The notes under the pieces were generated by a model. That model did not search any database, had not been told where the DNA came from, and was given only the letters and a program-made list of their open reading frames with translations. Shown in pieces: positions 1-9,675 of a stretch of DNA of 64,000 nt. Position 1 is the stretch's first letter, and each line of letters begins with the position of its first letter. Origin of the DNA: Prochlorococcus sp. AG-311-J23 (lineage in GTDB: Bacteria > Cyanobacteriota > Cyanobacteriia > PCC-6307 > Cyanobiaceae); contig QBVL01000002.1 in assembly GCA_003284375.1 (NCBI GenBank), forward strand, positions 96,821 through 160,820, written 5' to 3'. The position numbers were made by a program, and so were the translations under genes.

Positions 1-357
1 AAGCCAGGACATTTGTCTGACCACCAGCATCAAATTATGGAGGCATTATCTAGACAGGTTGTAACTCTGTTGGAACTTCGTAAAAGATCTATTCGTCTTC
101 TTGATGCTCTTACCCATATGCATAATACGGAAGGTATTTTAACGACATGTTCATATTGCAAAGAGGTAAGGGATTCGGATGGTGAGTGGCAGCATTTAGA
201 AAAATACCTGTCGAAAATCGCAGATATTCGTTTTAGCCATGGGATTTGCGATTGTTGTATGGAGAAGCACTTCCCTGATGTATTAGAAGTCTGGAGTGAT
301 GACAAACTTAATTTAGATAATAAAAAAACAAGCCAGCATGCAAAAAAAAGTAATTAG
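1..357 (+). CDS. C-terminal end of a GAF-type sensor/signalling protein (partial)
   Basis: The reading frame is open from the first base of the window (it reads KPGH before the TTG at 13), so the true start lies outside. The first 25 or so residues look like the last helix of a GAF domain (EALSRQVVTLLELRK). They are followed by a Cys-rich tail with CSYCKEVRD at about residue 46 and HGICDCC further on. This tail, with CxxC then SHGIC-x-C, is known from the C-termini of many GAF/PAS sensor proteins and response regulators and may bind a metal. No kinase domain follows. I infer a truncated view of a signalling protein; its N-terminal domains and partner cannot be seen. Confidence 0.75.
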   Translation, partial: KPGHLSDHQHQIMEALSRQVVTLLELRKRSIRLLDALTHMHNTEGILTTCSYCKEVRDSDGEWQHLEKYLSKIADIRFSHGICDCCMEKHFPDVLEVWSDDKLNLDNKKTSQHAKKSN

Positions 358-452
358 TTTCCTAGAAAATAAATTTATGTGAGTTATCCTCTTTTTAGAC
401 TTTTGATGAATATATAAAAGCTTTTAAAAATTCGTTTGTAAGAAAGTTTTAA

Positions 453-1319
453 ATGATTGGTCTTTTTGCAGCAATTTCAGCGGTATTATGTTGGACATTT
501 TCATGTTCAATTTGGCGTAAAGAAGTTGAGAATTTATTACCAAGGCAAATAAATATTTATAAAAATGCTTTTGCTTCAATCTTATTTTTACCAGTGGTAT
601 TAACCATAAGTTGGTTATCTAACCTGAGTTCCATCTTCGTTTTGGTGATAAGTGGAATAGTCGGTATTTCTATCGGGGATACTCTATATATAAATGCTTT
701 GAAAATAATAGGAACTAGAAAAACTCTTTCATTCGAAGCGTTGACTCCAATAATTGCAACTACTTTAGGAACATGGAGTACCGATGAGATATATCCTCAA
801 AAAGCATGGCTAGGATCTTTGATTGTGTCTTTCTCTTTATTAATGATTGTACGCCAAAATACTTTTCAAAAAGAAGAGCCTAAAGAAAAAAATATTCTTG
901 GTATTCTTTGCGCTTTGGGATCGGTCCTTTGTGCTGTTTTGGCAGCATTATTGTCAAGGATAATTTTAATTAGCTCTACATTTACCCCCTTGCAAACAAC
1001 TGAAATCAGACTTTTATCAGCATCAATATTTTTATTTGTAATTTTTAAAAAAGATTTTATTTATATTTTTAAGAATAGATCATTAACTAAAAAAAATCAT
1101 TCAAATTTAATTTTATCAACCTTACTTGGCACTAATTTTGGAATATTATTTCAACAGATAGTTTTTAAATTTTTACCTATTGGGATTGGTTGGACTTTGC
1201 TAAGTCTTTCTCCTATCTTTGCACTTTTTATTTCACATAGGGAAGGAGATAAAATAAATATATTAACAATTTTTTATTCTTTTTTATCTTTTATTGGAGT
1301 TGCGATTACTTTGATTTAG
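453..1319 (+). CDS. EamA/DMT-family membrane transporter
   Basis: A 288-residue protein that is almost entirely hydrophobic, with about ten predicted membrane segments arranged as two halves, the layout of the EamA (drug/metabolite transporter) family. The first half carries GIVGISIGDTLYINAL, and the second half GTNFGILFQQIVFKFLPIG in the equivalent place, consistent with the internal duplication of the family. It acts in the cytoplasmic membrane, but substrates in this family range from amino acids to nucleotide metabolites and nothing here settles which. The stop overlaps the end of the convergent 81-residue gene by 4 bp. Family call is good; substrate unknown. Confidence 0.8.
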   Translation: MIGLFAAISAVLCWTFSCSIWRKEVENLLPRQINIYKNAFASILFLPVVLTISWLSNLSSIFVLVISGIVGISIGDTLYINALKIIGTRKTLSFEALTPIIATTLGTWSTDEIYPQKAWLGSLIVSFSLLMIVRQNTFQKEEPKEKNILGILCALGSVLCAVLAALLSRIILISSTFTPLQTTEIRLLSASIFLFVIFKKDFIYIFKNRSLTKKNHSNLILSTLLGTNFGILFQQIVFKFLPIGIGWTLLSLSPIFALFISHREGDKINILTIFYSFLSFIGVAITLI

Positions 1320-1561
1320 ACCTCAAAGTAATCATTTTCTTGCCAATATTCATCAGGATCATCTTCAATATCGGGTGGGTCTTCAAGCTCTCCGGATTTC
1401 TCACCTAGTAGTATCAATAATCCTTCTAAATATCTCATCTCTGAAGGGTTGTCTGATTTATCAAGGCGATCCTTGACTTTTTTGGCAACTTGAGGATCAC
1501 CTTGCTCAACAGCTTTTGTTAATAAATAAAGAGGATCATTTTGGGGGTCTATTTCTTGCAT
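1316..1561 (-). CDS. conserved small acidic hypothetical protein
   Basis: An 81-residue soluble protein with a very acidic C-terminal third (GELEDPPDIEDDPDEYW). The middle (AVEQGDPQVAKKVKDRLDK) looks like two short helices. No signal peptide or membrane segment. Its ends abut the EamA transporter (4-bp convergent overlap) and the DUF2958-like gene upstream (48 bp). The sequence has the look of a conserved picocyanobacterial protein, but I do not recognise a named family or function. Confidence 0.65.
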   Translation of the reverse strand: MQEIDPQNDPLYLLTKAVEQGDPQVAKKVKDRLDKSDNPSEMRYLEGLLILLGEKSGELEDPPDIEDDPDEYWQENDYFEV

Positions 1562-1608
1562 TTTAATTTAAAATTATTTAGGTAGGTGAGATTCAGTCTT
1601 TCATCTAT

Positions 1609-2031
1609 TCAAGATAAACTTCTATCAGTTGTACCTGGATAGAAAAGAGTATTTTGATCAATATTAATTTCTGAAAACTTGATAGGTTTCCAAAATAAAT
1701 CTCTTGTAATCAAAAAACGAATATCTTTCTCTTTTAAAAATTTCTCATTGACAAGACCTTGTAGTTTTTTGATAGGGATTTCTCCCCATTTACTTGAATT
1801 AGTTACCCAATCATCCATTTCCCATACAGGTTCAGAATTTATGATTTGAAATCCAAAAGCTATATTTCTATCTACTGATATCTCCGAAAGATACCAATCA
1901 CCAACAACTCCGTATAGGTGACAATAAATTAAATCATCAATCGACCCTTTGGGTTCGCTTGACATAGTTTTCATCAACTTAGCAGATGACTCTGGAACGA
2001 GAACAAGTGGATTTTCGTTTTGGTCGGGCAA
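1609..2031 (-). CDS. hypothetical protein resembling DUF2958
   Basis: A 140-residue soluble protein. The pattern GDWYLSE, then FGFQII, then EIPIKKLQGL, then ITRDLFWKPIKFSEI matches my memory of the DUF2958 family (WY-x-E ... FG ... G-x-x-x-x-x-x-L ... RDL-x-(F/W)-x-P-x-x-x-SE). That family is small, of unknown function, and often found near plasmid or phage genes, although nothing mobile is seen here. The family assignment is inference from motif spacing only. It is probably transcribed with the 81-residue gene downstream. Confidence 0.6.
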   Translation of the reverse strand: MPDQNENPLVLVPESSAKLMKTMSSEPKGSIDDLIYCHLYGVVGDWYLSEISVDRNIAFGFQIINSEPVWEMDDWVTNSSKWGEIPIKKLQGLVNEKFLKEKDIRFLITRDLFWKPIKFSEINIDQNTLFYPGTTDRSLS

Positions 2032-2145
2032 AATAAAAAAATTTTGTAACCCTTATTAGTAAGGATTTATTATCTCATTATAATTTTTTAAAAGTCTATT
2101 ATGGTTATTAAATTTCTTATGTAATAAATTACTAATGTTTTATTT

Positions 2146-2454
2146 CTATTGATTAGATCCAGTCGCTTTAAGCGCTTGTAAAGCCAAATTTATATGTGCA
2201 GACATCGCCCCAAAGGCCATGAGAGATTTAGGATCTTTATTATTAGTGAAAACTTTCTCATTATTATTCATGATTAGAAGTAATTTTTGACTTGTTGTGG
2301 TCCAATTTTTTATTAAATCATTAAAATTCTGTTCTTCCTTACTGTAGTTGTTTTCAGGAGAATTATTCAAAGATATATCTTTCTTGGCGTTTATTAAAAA
2401 AGCATTCAATTCCTTGTGACTAATAGAATTTTTGGGGAAATGATTTTGGTCCAA
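2146..2454 (-). CDS. hypothetical protein, 102 aa
   Basis: A Lys/Asn-rich soluble protein of 102 residues. It has a disordered-looking first half and an Ala-rich helical C-terminus (MAFGAMSAHINLALQALKATG). No signal peptide, no membrane segment and no motif that I recognise. It sits 95 bp downstream of murD on the same strand. It is kept because the frame fills the gap between two minus-strand genes and has a plausible ATG; function unknown. Confidence 0.5.
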   Translation of the reverse strand: MDQNHFPKNSISHKELNAFLINAKKDISLNNSPENNYSKEEQNFNDLIKNWTTTSQKLLLIMNNNEKVFTNNKDPKSLMAFGAMSAHINLALQALKATGSNQ

Positions 2455-2549
2455 CTTATTTCTGACAAATATATCTTTAAATTATCACGTGCAAAATACA
2501 AACAAAGTGTGGATCTCCGACCAAGTCTAATCCGTTTTGAAAAATCACA

Positions 2550-3959
2550 TCATTTTATCGAGTTATACTTTTTGACAAGATTTTTGAAATGGTCCCCTCT
2601 CTCTTCGTAGTTTTTATATTGATCAAAACTTGCACAAGCTGGAGATAATAGTATGCTTCTTGAATTTGTTTTTCTCGCCAAATGAATAGATGCTATTGTT
2701 GCTTCTTCTAGATTTTGTTTGACAATTATTTCTCCTATATAAGAAGAAATTAATAATTCTTCCTTCAAGTTATTTGCACTCATTCCAAATAAAACTATCC
2801 CATTTGTAGATTGCTTTATTTGTTTAACCCAAGGCATAAAATCTCCTTTCTTTTGTATACCTCCAGCTAGTAGAATTATTGGATTAGGAACAGATTTTAA
2901 ACCAGTTATTGAAGAGTCGAAATTAGTTGCTTTGCTGTCGTTATAAAAGCTTAAATTATTTACCTTTTCTAAATACTCCAATCTATGGGGGATTGATTTA
3001 AATGATTTTATAGATGTAGCTATTGATGAATGATCAAGCCCTATTTCTCTTGCCGCAGCTATTACAAGCAAGAGATTTTGCAAATTATGTTTACCGGGTA
3101 TGTTAAGTATAGAACTATGAAATAGTTGTTTTTTATCTTCAAATATATAACCTTTTTGATCGATCCAGAATTTTTGATGTTGAGAGTAGAAGGATTGTTG
3201 ATTTGTTCCAACCCATATACCTTTAGGTAATTCTTTTCTTTTGCTGGATAAATATTTATCATCAGAATTATAAATTCGAATTGATGATTTCTCAAGTAAA
3301 CTAAGCTTTATCTTAAAGTAATTTTCTATATCATAATGTCTTTCTAAATGATCAGGGGTAAATGTTGTCCATATGCCTATGGTCGGTGCTACTTTTGGTG
3401 AACCTTCGATTTGATAACTACTTAATTCTAGAACTATCCAGTTTAACTCTTGGTCATTACTCTTCATACTTTCTAAAGCAATTTTGGATAATGCTTTACC
3501 AATATTCCCTCCCATATCAGTTCTTAAATTATTTAATTTAAGAACATGATTAAGCATATTAGTGACGGTAGTTTTTCCATTAGTACCAGTTATTCCAATA
3601 GAAGGGATATGATTCAATCTTTCCCAAGCTAATTCTACTTCTCCCTGCATGCTGATATTCTTATATCTTAATTCTTTCAGCGCTATATGCTCCCAATCTA
3701 TTCCTGGACTTACAGTAATAGAACAAATCCTTTCTATCCAGGGGGTGAAATTATTAATATGAAGTGGTTCGTCCAGTAAAATAACATTGATTCCTTCTGA
3801 TTTTAATTTATTAGATATATTTAATAGTTTTTCATTTAAATTATTCTCTAAAACTAAAACGTTCTTTCCTTCTGCTTTAAGTAGTTTTGCTGCACTTACT
3901 CCTGAGAAGCCTAGTCCAAGTACGATATGTATTTGATTTGATTGTGTTTGTTTTGACAA
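2550..3959 (-). CDS. murD: UDP-N-acetylmuramoylalanine--D-glutamate ligase
   Basis: Adds D-glutamate to UDP-MurNAc-L-alanine in the cytoplasmic phase of peptidoglycan synthesis, using ATP. The 469-residue protein has the usual three-domain Mur ligase layout: an N-terminal Rossmann domain (VLGLGFSGVSAAKLL near residue 13), the ATP-binding loop GITGTNGKTTVTNML at about 120, the central LELSSYQIEG segment, and the C-terminal domain with NDSKATN and LLSPACASFDQY. Length is normal. It stands alone, with no other mur gene beside it here. The region just upstream of the ATG holds a short hexamer repeat. Confidence 0.96.
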   Translation of the reverse strand: MSKQTQSNQIHIVLGLGFSGVSAAKLLKAEGKNVLVLENNLNEKLLNISNKLKSEGINVILLDEPLHINNFTPWIERICSITVSPGIDWEHIALKELRYKNISMQGEVELAWERLNHIPSIGITGTNGKTTVTNMLNHVLKLNNLRTDMGGNIGKALSKIALESMKSNDQELNWIVLELSSYQIEGSPKVAPTIGIWTTFTPDHLERHYDIENYFKIKLSLLEKSSIRIYNSDDKYLSSKRKELPKGIWVGTNQQSFYSQHQKFWIDQKGYIFEDKKQLFHSSILNIPGKHNLQNLLLVIAAAREIGLDHSSIATSIKSFKSIPHRLEYLEKVNNLSFYNDSKATNFDSSITGLKSVPNPIILLAGGIQKKGDFMPWVKQIKQSTNGIVLFGMSANNLKEELLISSYIGEIIVKQNLEEATIASIHLARKTNSRSILLSPACASFDQYKNYEERGDHFKNLVKKYNSIK

Positions 3960-3960
3960 T

Positions 3961-3980
3961 TTGATTTTGATTTTGATTTT
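3961..3980. repeat. short TGATTT hexamer repeat upstream of murD
   Basis: Just over three copies of TGATTT in a row lie directly against the murD start codon, in the position of its 5' untranslated leader (read as AAATCA on the coding strand). It may simply be low-complexity AT-rich sequence; no Shine-Dalgarno-like run is seen there. Confidence 0.5.
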
Positions 3981-4228
3981 AATAGATTTTTCGTTGGTAT
4001 TTAGCTATTGCCTTAGAGTGAATTTGATCACATTCTATTTTGACTACTCTCTAATATAAGATATTTTTATATTAACATTGTTTTGATTTTTAAATAAAGA
4101 TATTATCTCATTAGTGTTTTAAGATCTTTCCTTTTAAGAATTGATTTTATTAAGATTAAAAAAACGTTAATAACCCTAGCTTTATTCTCTAAAAGTTGTT
4201 TTGATGCAAATGTATTTGCTTCTTTTTA

Positions 4229-4375
4229 ATGGCTGCAAAAATTGAAGGTATCAAAATTTTAAAAGAAAAAGAAATTCAAGAGCCAACGAATATTGAGTAT
4301 TCTCTAAATGGTCTGGCAGATCAGAGAGAGAGAGAAATTAAATGGATTAAACTTCATCAAATGTTTGATAAATAA
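4229..4375 (+). CDS. small ORF, 48 aa, hypothetical
   Basis: Starts with ATG at 4229 (MAAKIEGIKILKEK) and ends DQREREIKWIKLHQMFDK. The product is short, soluble and charged, and ends 67 bp before tRNA-Val. It lies alone in the 480-bp gap between murD (minus strand) and the tRNA (minus strand). Protein-like composition and a clean ATG support it, but it has no recognised family and is too short to be certain. About 270 bp before it (3960-4228) holds the divergent promoter region of murD and this gene; I see no other feature there. Confidence 0.5.
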   Translation: MAAKIEGIKILKEKEIQEPTNIEYSLNGLADQREREIKWIKLHQMFDK

Positions 4376-4441
4376 AGAGTTGAAACCCCCTTCACTTTCT
4401 TTGTAATTGGGTAAATGTATGCATTCTCGGGTGCTGGTGAA

Positions 4442-4513
<72 letters not shown>

Positions 4514-4582
4514 TTGAGAACCCTCTTACGATTAAGGTTTTAAGTTCCTTAGTTAAAGTTAGCAGGAAATAGGCCTTCATCC

Positions 4583-5371
4583 TCACTGTCTTAGTAGTTT
4601 GACTCTCCAGCGTTCTTTTTTTGTTTTATCAATATTTAAAATTTTAAGCGAACCTTTTTTCTCTAAATGAATGTGGTCTCCAATATTTACCGATTTACTT
4701 GGCTGATCATTCAAAGCCCAGTTAAGTCGCAAACACCCTTGCTTGATTTGTGTGGTTATTTTTGATCTTGATAGCCCAAAGCCTGCAGAGGCTATTGCGT
4801 CAATCCTGGTAGATGCCTCAACCGTATTGATTACTTTCTCTGGTCTATTGAAAGGGATCTCCATATCGTTTAGATCTAATGCTTGGATTGATATTTCAAC
4901 TTCTCTTAGCTTGCCATTCTTTTGATTTATTGAATCAGCATATTTTTTCGAGCAAATAGCTTGAGCTCCTCTATCTCTTATTAACCAAATGTCTCCAATT
5001 TCATCTGCTGGAGCATGAAGTTCATGTAAGACATCTCTAAAATCACTTTGTTTGGCTCTGTCAAAAAGGAAATTGCCTTTTATGTAAAGACCTTTTATGG
5101 GGATATTGATAGAGGGTGGGTTCATTTCTTCTTCAGTTCTTAGAAAACATATTCTTTTACGTTCTGCTCTTGGGAATCCTCCTTCAAAAAGAAGACTTAT
5201 ATCATTCAAATTATTAAATTTATTTTTAACTTCCTCTATTAATTGTGCTGATAAAAAAGGGGACCATGTCGCTACTCTCTCACTTAGAGCCTTCTCTGCA
5301 AAATGAAGCAATATCTCTAACTCTTTTCGAAAAGGGCTTTTAAATAGGATCTTTTCTTTTGGAAGACGCAT
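4583..5371 (-). CDS. photosystem II S4 domain protein (YlmH-like RNA-binding)
   Basis: A 262-residue protein with a C-terminal S4 RNA-binding domain (SASTRIDAIASAGFGLSRSKITTQIKQGCLRLNW, cited as residues ~188-222) and an N-terminal YlmH-like half. The protein family is known in cyanobacteria and plants as the 'photosystem II S4 domain protein' and is related to the cell-division-associated YlmH. The RNA target is unknown; a role in photosystem II repair or chloroplast ribosome function has been suggested from the family, not from this sequence. It ends 70 bp before tRNA-Val. Length matches the family. Confidence 0.85.
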   Translation of the reverse strand: MRLPKEKILFKSPFRKELEILLHFAEKALSERVATWSPFLSAQLIEEVKNKFNNLNDISLLFEGGFPRAERKRICFLRTEEEMNPPSINIPIKGLYIKGNFLFDRAKQSDFRDVLHELHAPADEIGDIWLIRDRGAQAICSKKYADSINQKNGKLREVEISIQALDLNDMEIPFNRPEKVINTVEASTRIDAIASAGFGLSRSKITTQIKQGCLRLNWALNDQPSKSVNIGDHIHLEKKGSLKILNIDKTKKERWRVKLLRQ

Positions 5372-5527
5372 AAAAATAGATAGAATTTTCTTATTTTATT
5401 AATAAATAGTCTAAACCATTTTTTTGTTTTTCTTCTATATTTGGAGAAATATAATATTCAATCTTGGACTAAAACTATTAATGTTTATAATCACTTTTTT
5501 TGTCAAATATTATTGAATTAACTACTC

Positions 5528-6091
5528 TTATTTGCCTATGTTTATTATTTCTAGGCTGTCTATTTCTTTTAGAATTGCCCAAGGAGGTTCTATTTCCATT
5601 GGTAATTCTAGAATTAAAAGCCAATAACCCTCTTCACTTTTTTTTCGAATAACTCTCAAATCATCAACAGTTTCTTGGCTCGTGCCCCCGGCTGAAAAAA
5701 AACTTCCCAGCGCTCCTGAAATCATTCCAATTAGGCCACCTAATAGCTTCTCTAATGGATTTGGGAACCCCATATTTGCAAACGTCTTCAGGTCGGTCAT
5801 TTGAGAAAAACTTAGACCTGCAATAAAACCAAAGGGTATCAACCATGTAGCTAGAATTTTTTGGCGATCCTTTCGAGCAAGAGCTGGATTCAGAAGCTTG
5901 ATATTATTAAAATTTGATTGATTAGCAAATACTTCTTCAGATGTATCTATCTTTGAGTCTTCATTGTCAGTTCTATTATCCAAAGGTTCTACAAGATCGC
6001 AATTAAGGATAGGTGTTTGAGCTTCTCTTAATTTGAGTAATAACTCTTTTGCTGGTTTCTTTTCTTTTGAGGTGATTACGAATGTGGACAC
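5528..6091 (-). CDS. conserved cyanobacterial membrane protein, function unknown
   Basis: A 187-residue protein. Residues 1-75 are soluble. Then come two hydrophobic stretches, ATWLIPFGFIAGLSFSQM and a Gly-rich segment LLGGLIGMISGALGSFFSAGG, and a soluble C-terminal 60 residues (VDDLRVIRKKSEEGYWLLILELP). The Gly-rich segment suggests close helix packing. It is divergent from serA (104 bp apart). I recognise the general look of a conserved cyanobacterial membrane protein but no named family. Confidence 0.65.
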   Translation of the reverse strand: MSTFVITSKEKKPAKELLLKLREAQTPILNCDLVEPLDNRTDNEDSKIDTSEEVFANQSNFNNIKLLNPALARKDRQKILATWLIPFGFIAGLSFSQMTDLKTFANMGFPNPLEKLLGGLIGMISGALGSFFSAGGTSQETVDDLRVIRKKSEEGYWLLILELPMEIEPPWAILKEIDSLEIINIGK

Positions 6092-6195
6092 AAATTAGCT
6101 CCTTGAAATGTTTGGATATTCAATCCTGCTCAACATAATTCTGGTCAGCGGCAAATAGATCACTAAAGTTCAGATCGGCACGTTTATCGCCCTTA

Positions 6196-7782
6196 ATGAC
6201 GAAAGTTCTTGTTTCTGATCCAATTGATCAAGCAGGTATAGATATTCTTACTCAGGTTGCCCAGGTTGACCAAAAAGTAGGTCTTTCACCAGATCAGTTG
6301 AAGAATATTATTGGTGAGTATGACGGATTAATGATCCGTTCAGGAACCCAAGTCACATCAGATGTTATATCTGAGGCTAAGAAATTAAGAATCATTGGTA
6401 GAGCTGGAGTTGGAGTGGATAATGTTGATGTGCCAACTGCTACTAGAAAGGGAGTCTTAGTCGTTAATTCTCCAGGTGGAAACACGATCGCTGCCGCTGA
6501 GCATGCTTTAGCAATGATGCTTGGATTATCTAGAAATATTCCCCAAGCACACGCAAGTATGTTTTCTGGAGGTTGGGATCGAAAGAAATATGTAGGAAAT
6601 GAGCTTTATAAGAAAACCTTAGGAGTCGTTGGACTTGGCAAGATTGGATCTCATGTCGCAAAGGTTGCCAATGCAATGGGAATGGAAGTTATTGGATTTG
6701 ATCCTTTTGTTTCTAATGAAAGAGCCCAGCAAATGCAGGTTCGATTAAGCGATATTGAGGAGTTATTTAAAGAATCTGATTATGTAACCCTTCATCTTCC
6801 AAGGACACCAGAAACAGAGAATTTAGTTGATATTGATCTTCTAAGAAAAATGAAACCAACTTCCAGGCTAGTGAATTGTGCCAGGGGTGGAATTATAAAC
6901 GAAAATGATCTAGCTAATGCCTTAGCAGAAAATGTTATTCAAGGTGCTGCAATCGATGTATATGCAAAAGAACCTTTAGCTGCAAACTCCCCTTTACGCA
7001 CTGTAAAAAAAGGATTGGTCCTTACGCCTCATCTAGGTGCTTCAACTGTGGAGGCACAACAAAATGTAGCAATTGATGTTGCAGAACAAATTAGAGATGT
7101 CCTTTTAGGCTTGCCAGCACGCAGCGCTGTAAATATTCCTGGCCTTAGCGCAGAGATAATGGATAGTCTTAAACCACATTTAAAACTTGCTGAGACATTA
7201 GGATTATTAGTTAGTCAAATTTCAGGGGGACAGATTCAAAAATTAGAAGTACGTTTGCAAGGAGAATTCGCTCAACATCCATCTCAGCCTCTAGTTATTG
7301 CAACTTTGAAAGGATTACTCACCAGTGCCTTGGGAGATAAAATTAATTATGTAAACGCTTCATTGGAAGCTAAAGGACGTGGTATTGATGTCGTAGAAAT
7401 TAAGGATGAGTTGAGCCCAGAGTTTGCCCGAGGCTCTTTGCAGTTGGATAGTTTTAGTGACAAAGGTGTTCACAGTGTTTCTGGAACTGTTTTTGGTGAT
7501 GGCGATCTTGGTATTACAAGTATTGATGAGTACCCGATAAATTTTGTGCCAAGTAGACATATGCTTTTTACAAGGCATAGGGATATGCCGGGAATCATTG
7601 GTCAGATAGGTTCACTTCTTGGAAAATACAATGTGAATATTGCATCAATGCAAGTAGGAAGAAGGATTGTGAGAGGTGAGGCAGTTATGGTTTTAAGTAT
7701 CGATGACCCTATCCCTTCAGAGTTACTGGGTTCAATTCTTTCAATGCAAGGAATTAATGAAGCTCATGCGGTGACGCTATAA
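6196..7782 (+). CDS. serA: D-3-phosphoglycerate dehydrogenase
   Basis: Oxidises 3-phosphoglycerate to 3-phosphohydroxypyruvate with NAD+, the first step of serine synthesis. The 528-residue protein is the long form. It has a catalytic domain with an inserted NAD-binding Rossmann domain (GVVGLGKIGSHVAK), the substrate-binding CARGGIINE segment and the catalytic His in TPHLGAST. These are followed by an intervening domain (about 310-450) and a C-terminal ACT domain (RHRDMPGIIGQIGSLLGKYN). An ACT domain usually gives serine feedback control. prmA begins one base after its stop, so the two are probably co-transcribed. Confidence 0.96.
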   Translation: MTKVLVSDPIDQAGIDILTQVAQVDQKVGLSPDQLKNIIGEYDGLMIRSGTQVTSDVISEAKKLRIIGRAGVGVDNVDVPTATRKGVLVVNSPGGNTIAAAEHALAMMLGLSRNIPQAHASMFSGGWDRKKYVGNELYKKTLGVVGLGKIGSHVAKVANAMGMEVIGFDPFVSNERAQQMQVRLSDIEELFKESDYVTLHLPRTPETENLVDIDLLRKMKPTSRLVNCARGGIINENDLANALAENVIQGAAIDVYAKEPLAANSPLRTVKKGLVLTPHLGASTVEAQQNVAIDVAEQIRDVLLGLPARSAVNIPGLSAEIMDSLKPHLKLAETLGLLVSQISGGQIQKLEVRLQGEFAQHPSQPLVIATLKGLLTSALGDKINYVNASLEAKGRGIDVVEIKDELSPEFARGSLQLDSFSDKGVHSVSGTVFGDGDLGITSIDEYPINFVPSRHMLFTRHRDMPGIIGQIGSLLGKYNVNIASMQVGRRIVRGEAVMVLSIDDPIPSELLGSILSMQGINEAHAVTL

Positions 7783-7783
7783 A

Positions 7784-8719
7784 TTGTTGGTTGAAAAAAC
7801 TATAAATTTGCAAAACTCCCAGCCGTCTTGGTTGAGATTGGAGCAGGAATTTTTCGTTGAGCTAGAAGATTCTTTTTATTGGCTGTTAAGCAAACTTGAT
7901 ATTCATAGATTCTCTTTTGAGCATGATCCAGATAACAACTACAGTCAAACGCTATTTATATGGCTTCCTTTGAATGAATGGTCAGATAAAGATCAAGATA
8001 TATTAGTCCAATCATTAATTTCGTTAGCAAAAACTTTTGAATTGGAGTTGCCTCCTTGCCAATGGATTCAAGTAAAAGATGAAGATTGGAGCTTAAGTTG
8101 GAAAAAAAGTTGGAAGCCTGATCCCATTGGAAAATCAATTTTGATTTTACCGGCGTGGTTAGATATTCCTGAAAAATTTTTAGCACGAAAAATTATTCGC
8201 TTAGATCCTGGAAGTACATTTGGAACTGGTAGTCATCCTTCCACACGACTATGCATTGAAGCCTTGGATAATGATCCTCCAGTAGGTCAAACAATTGCAG
8301 ACTTGGGTTGTGGAAGTGGAATACTATCTATAACTGCATTGAAATTGGGCGCGAAGAGTACTTTCTCAGTTGATACTGATTCTTTAGCAATTTCAGCTAC
8401 CAAAACTAACTCTGCTTTAAATGATTTGCATGAAAAAAACTTAAATTTTTTTCATGGTTCTATTGAGGAAATTGAAGCGAATATGCCGAAAGAAAAAATT
8501 GATTTGGTCCTATGCAATATTCTTGCACCTGTCATAAAATTATTGGGACCAGGGTTTAAAAAAATCATTGGACTTCAAGGTAAAGTGATTTTATCTGGTT
8601 TGCTAGTTCAGCAAATCAAAGAACTTCAAGAATTCTTTTTACAGCTTGGTTGGCAAGTTCTTGAAATAAAGACAAAGGATCAATGGGCCTTAATGGTGTT
8701 GAAATTGAATTTGTCTTGA
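7784..8719 (+). CDS. prmA: ribosomal protein L11 methyltransferase
   Basis: A SAM-dependent enzyme that methylates lysines and the N-terminus of ribosomal protein L11. The C-terminal catalytic half has the PrmA signature LDPGSTFGTGSHPSTRLCIE, followed by the SAM-binding IADLGCGSGILSI and later DLVLCNILAPV. The N-terminal half is the L11-recognition domain. The start is a TTG one base after the serA stop; no ATG or GTG lies close by and the N-terminal domain would otherwise be cut. Tight spacing suggests coupling to serA. 311 residues is normal for the family. Confidence 0.92.
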   Translation: MLVEKTINLQNSQPSWLRLEQEFFVELEDSFYWLLSKLDIHRFSFEHDPDNNYSQTLFIWLPLNEWSDKDQDILVQSLISLAKTFELELPPCQWIQVKDEDWSLSWKKSWKPDPIGKSILILPAWLDIPEKFLARKIIRLDPGSTFGTGSHPSTRLCIEALDNDPPVGQTIADLGCGSGILSITALKLGAKSTFSVDTDSLAISATKTNSALNDLHEKNLNFFHGSIEEIEANMPKEKIDLVLCNILAPVIKLLGPGFKKIIGLQGKVILSGLLVQQIKELQEFFLQLGWQVLEIKTKDQWALMVLKLNLS

Positions 8720-8747
8720 TTAAATAAATTCTAAATTTTCAGAATAA

Positions 8748-9056
<309 letters not shown>

Positions 9057-9165
9057 TATTAATTTTTTCGCCAGATTTTCATTGTTTTGCTTGCCAAAGA
9101 TCTCCTTCCTCGCCAACCTCTTGTTTATGTGCTCATTGGCGCAATTAAAATTATTTAGGGATTAA

Positions 9166-9555
9166 TTGATTTCAGAAGTTTTGCCAACCAATAAAGTTCA
9201 AGATCTTTTAGATCATGGTTCTATTCATTCAAGTATTGGTGGCCAATTTAGTTTTAGGGTTCTAGGACCATGTTGTCGTCTCTATGACCGTGAGGAATTA
9301 CCTTGGCCTTGTTGCAGACTCTCATGGCGAAGTAAGGAGCCTAGCTGGAGAAGAATTGGAAAAAGATTGGTTGCTGATATTGCTGCTCAAAAGTGTCCAT
9401 CATATTCGGTTGAGATTATCCAACCAGGAGTGAAACCAACAAAAACTATTTTGACTTTATTCTCTAGTCGTTTAGATACGAATATTCAGGAATGGTGGTA
9501 TAGCAAACATCCACGTTCTAGAGATAGTTCAAATATTGCACCTCAAGCAGCATGA
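9166..9555 (+). CDS. conserved picocyanobacterial protein with CC-motif repeats
   Basis: A 129-residue soluble protein starting at a TTG. Its most striking part is GPCCRLYDREELPWPCCR, two PCCR motifs 12 residues apart, followed by basic, Trp-rich sequence (LSWRSKEPSWRRIGKRL) and one more Cys. The paired cysteines could hold a metal or disulphides. No signal peptide. I do not recognise the family; the Trp/Arg-rich centre suggests nucleic acid or membrane-surface binding, but this is only inference. Neighbours are ferredoxin and a small membrane protein. Confidence 0.6.
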   Translation: MISEVLPTNKVQDLLDHGSIHSSIGGQFSFRVLGPCCRLYDREELPWPCCRLSWRSKEPSWRRIGKRLVADIAAQKCPSYSVEIIQPGVKPTKTILTLFSSRLDTNIQEWWYSKHPRSRDSSNIAPQAA

Positions 9556-9675
9556 ATTGAAAAAATTGGTTTTTTTGGATTTAAAGTGATGAAGATATGA
9601 AGCATTTCAGGCATAAGCTCGTACCATTTTTCAAATTTGAAGGATAATTATAAGTAATTAAATTTCAACACAGGG

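Noticed and set aside
2416-2610. 64-codon plus-strand ORF at the murD 3' end
   Set aside because: It overlaps the ends of two minus-strand genes and has no motif; composition fits a shadow frame.
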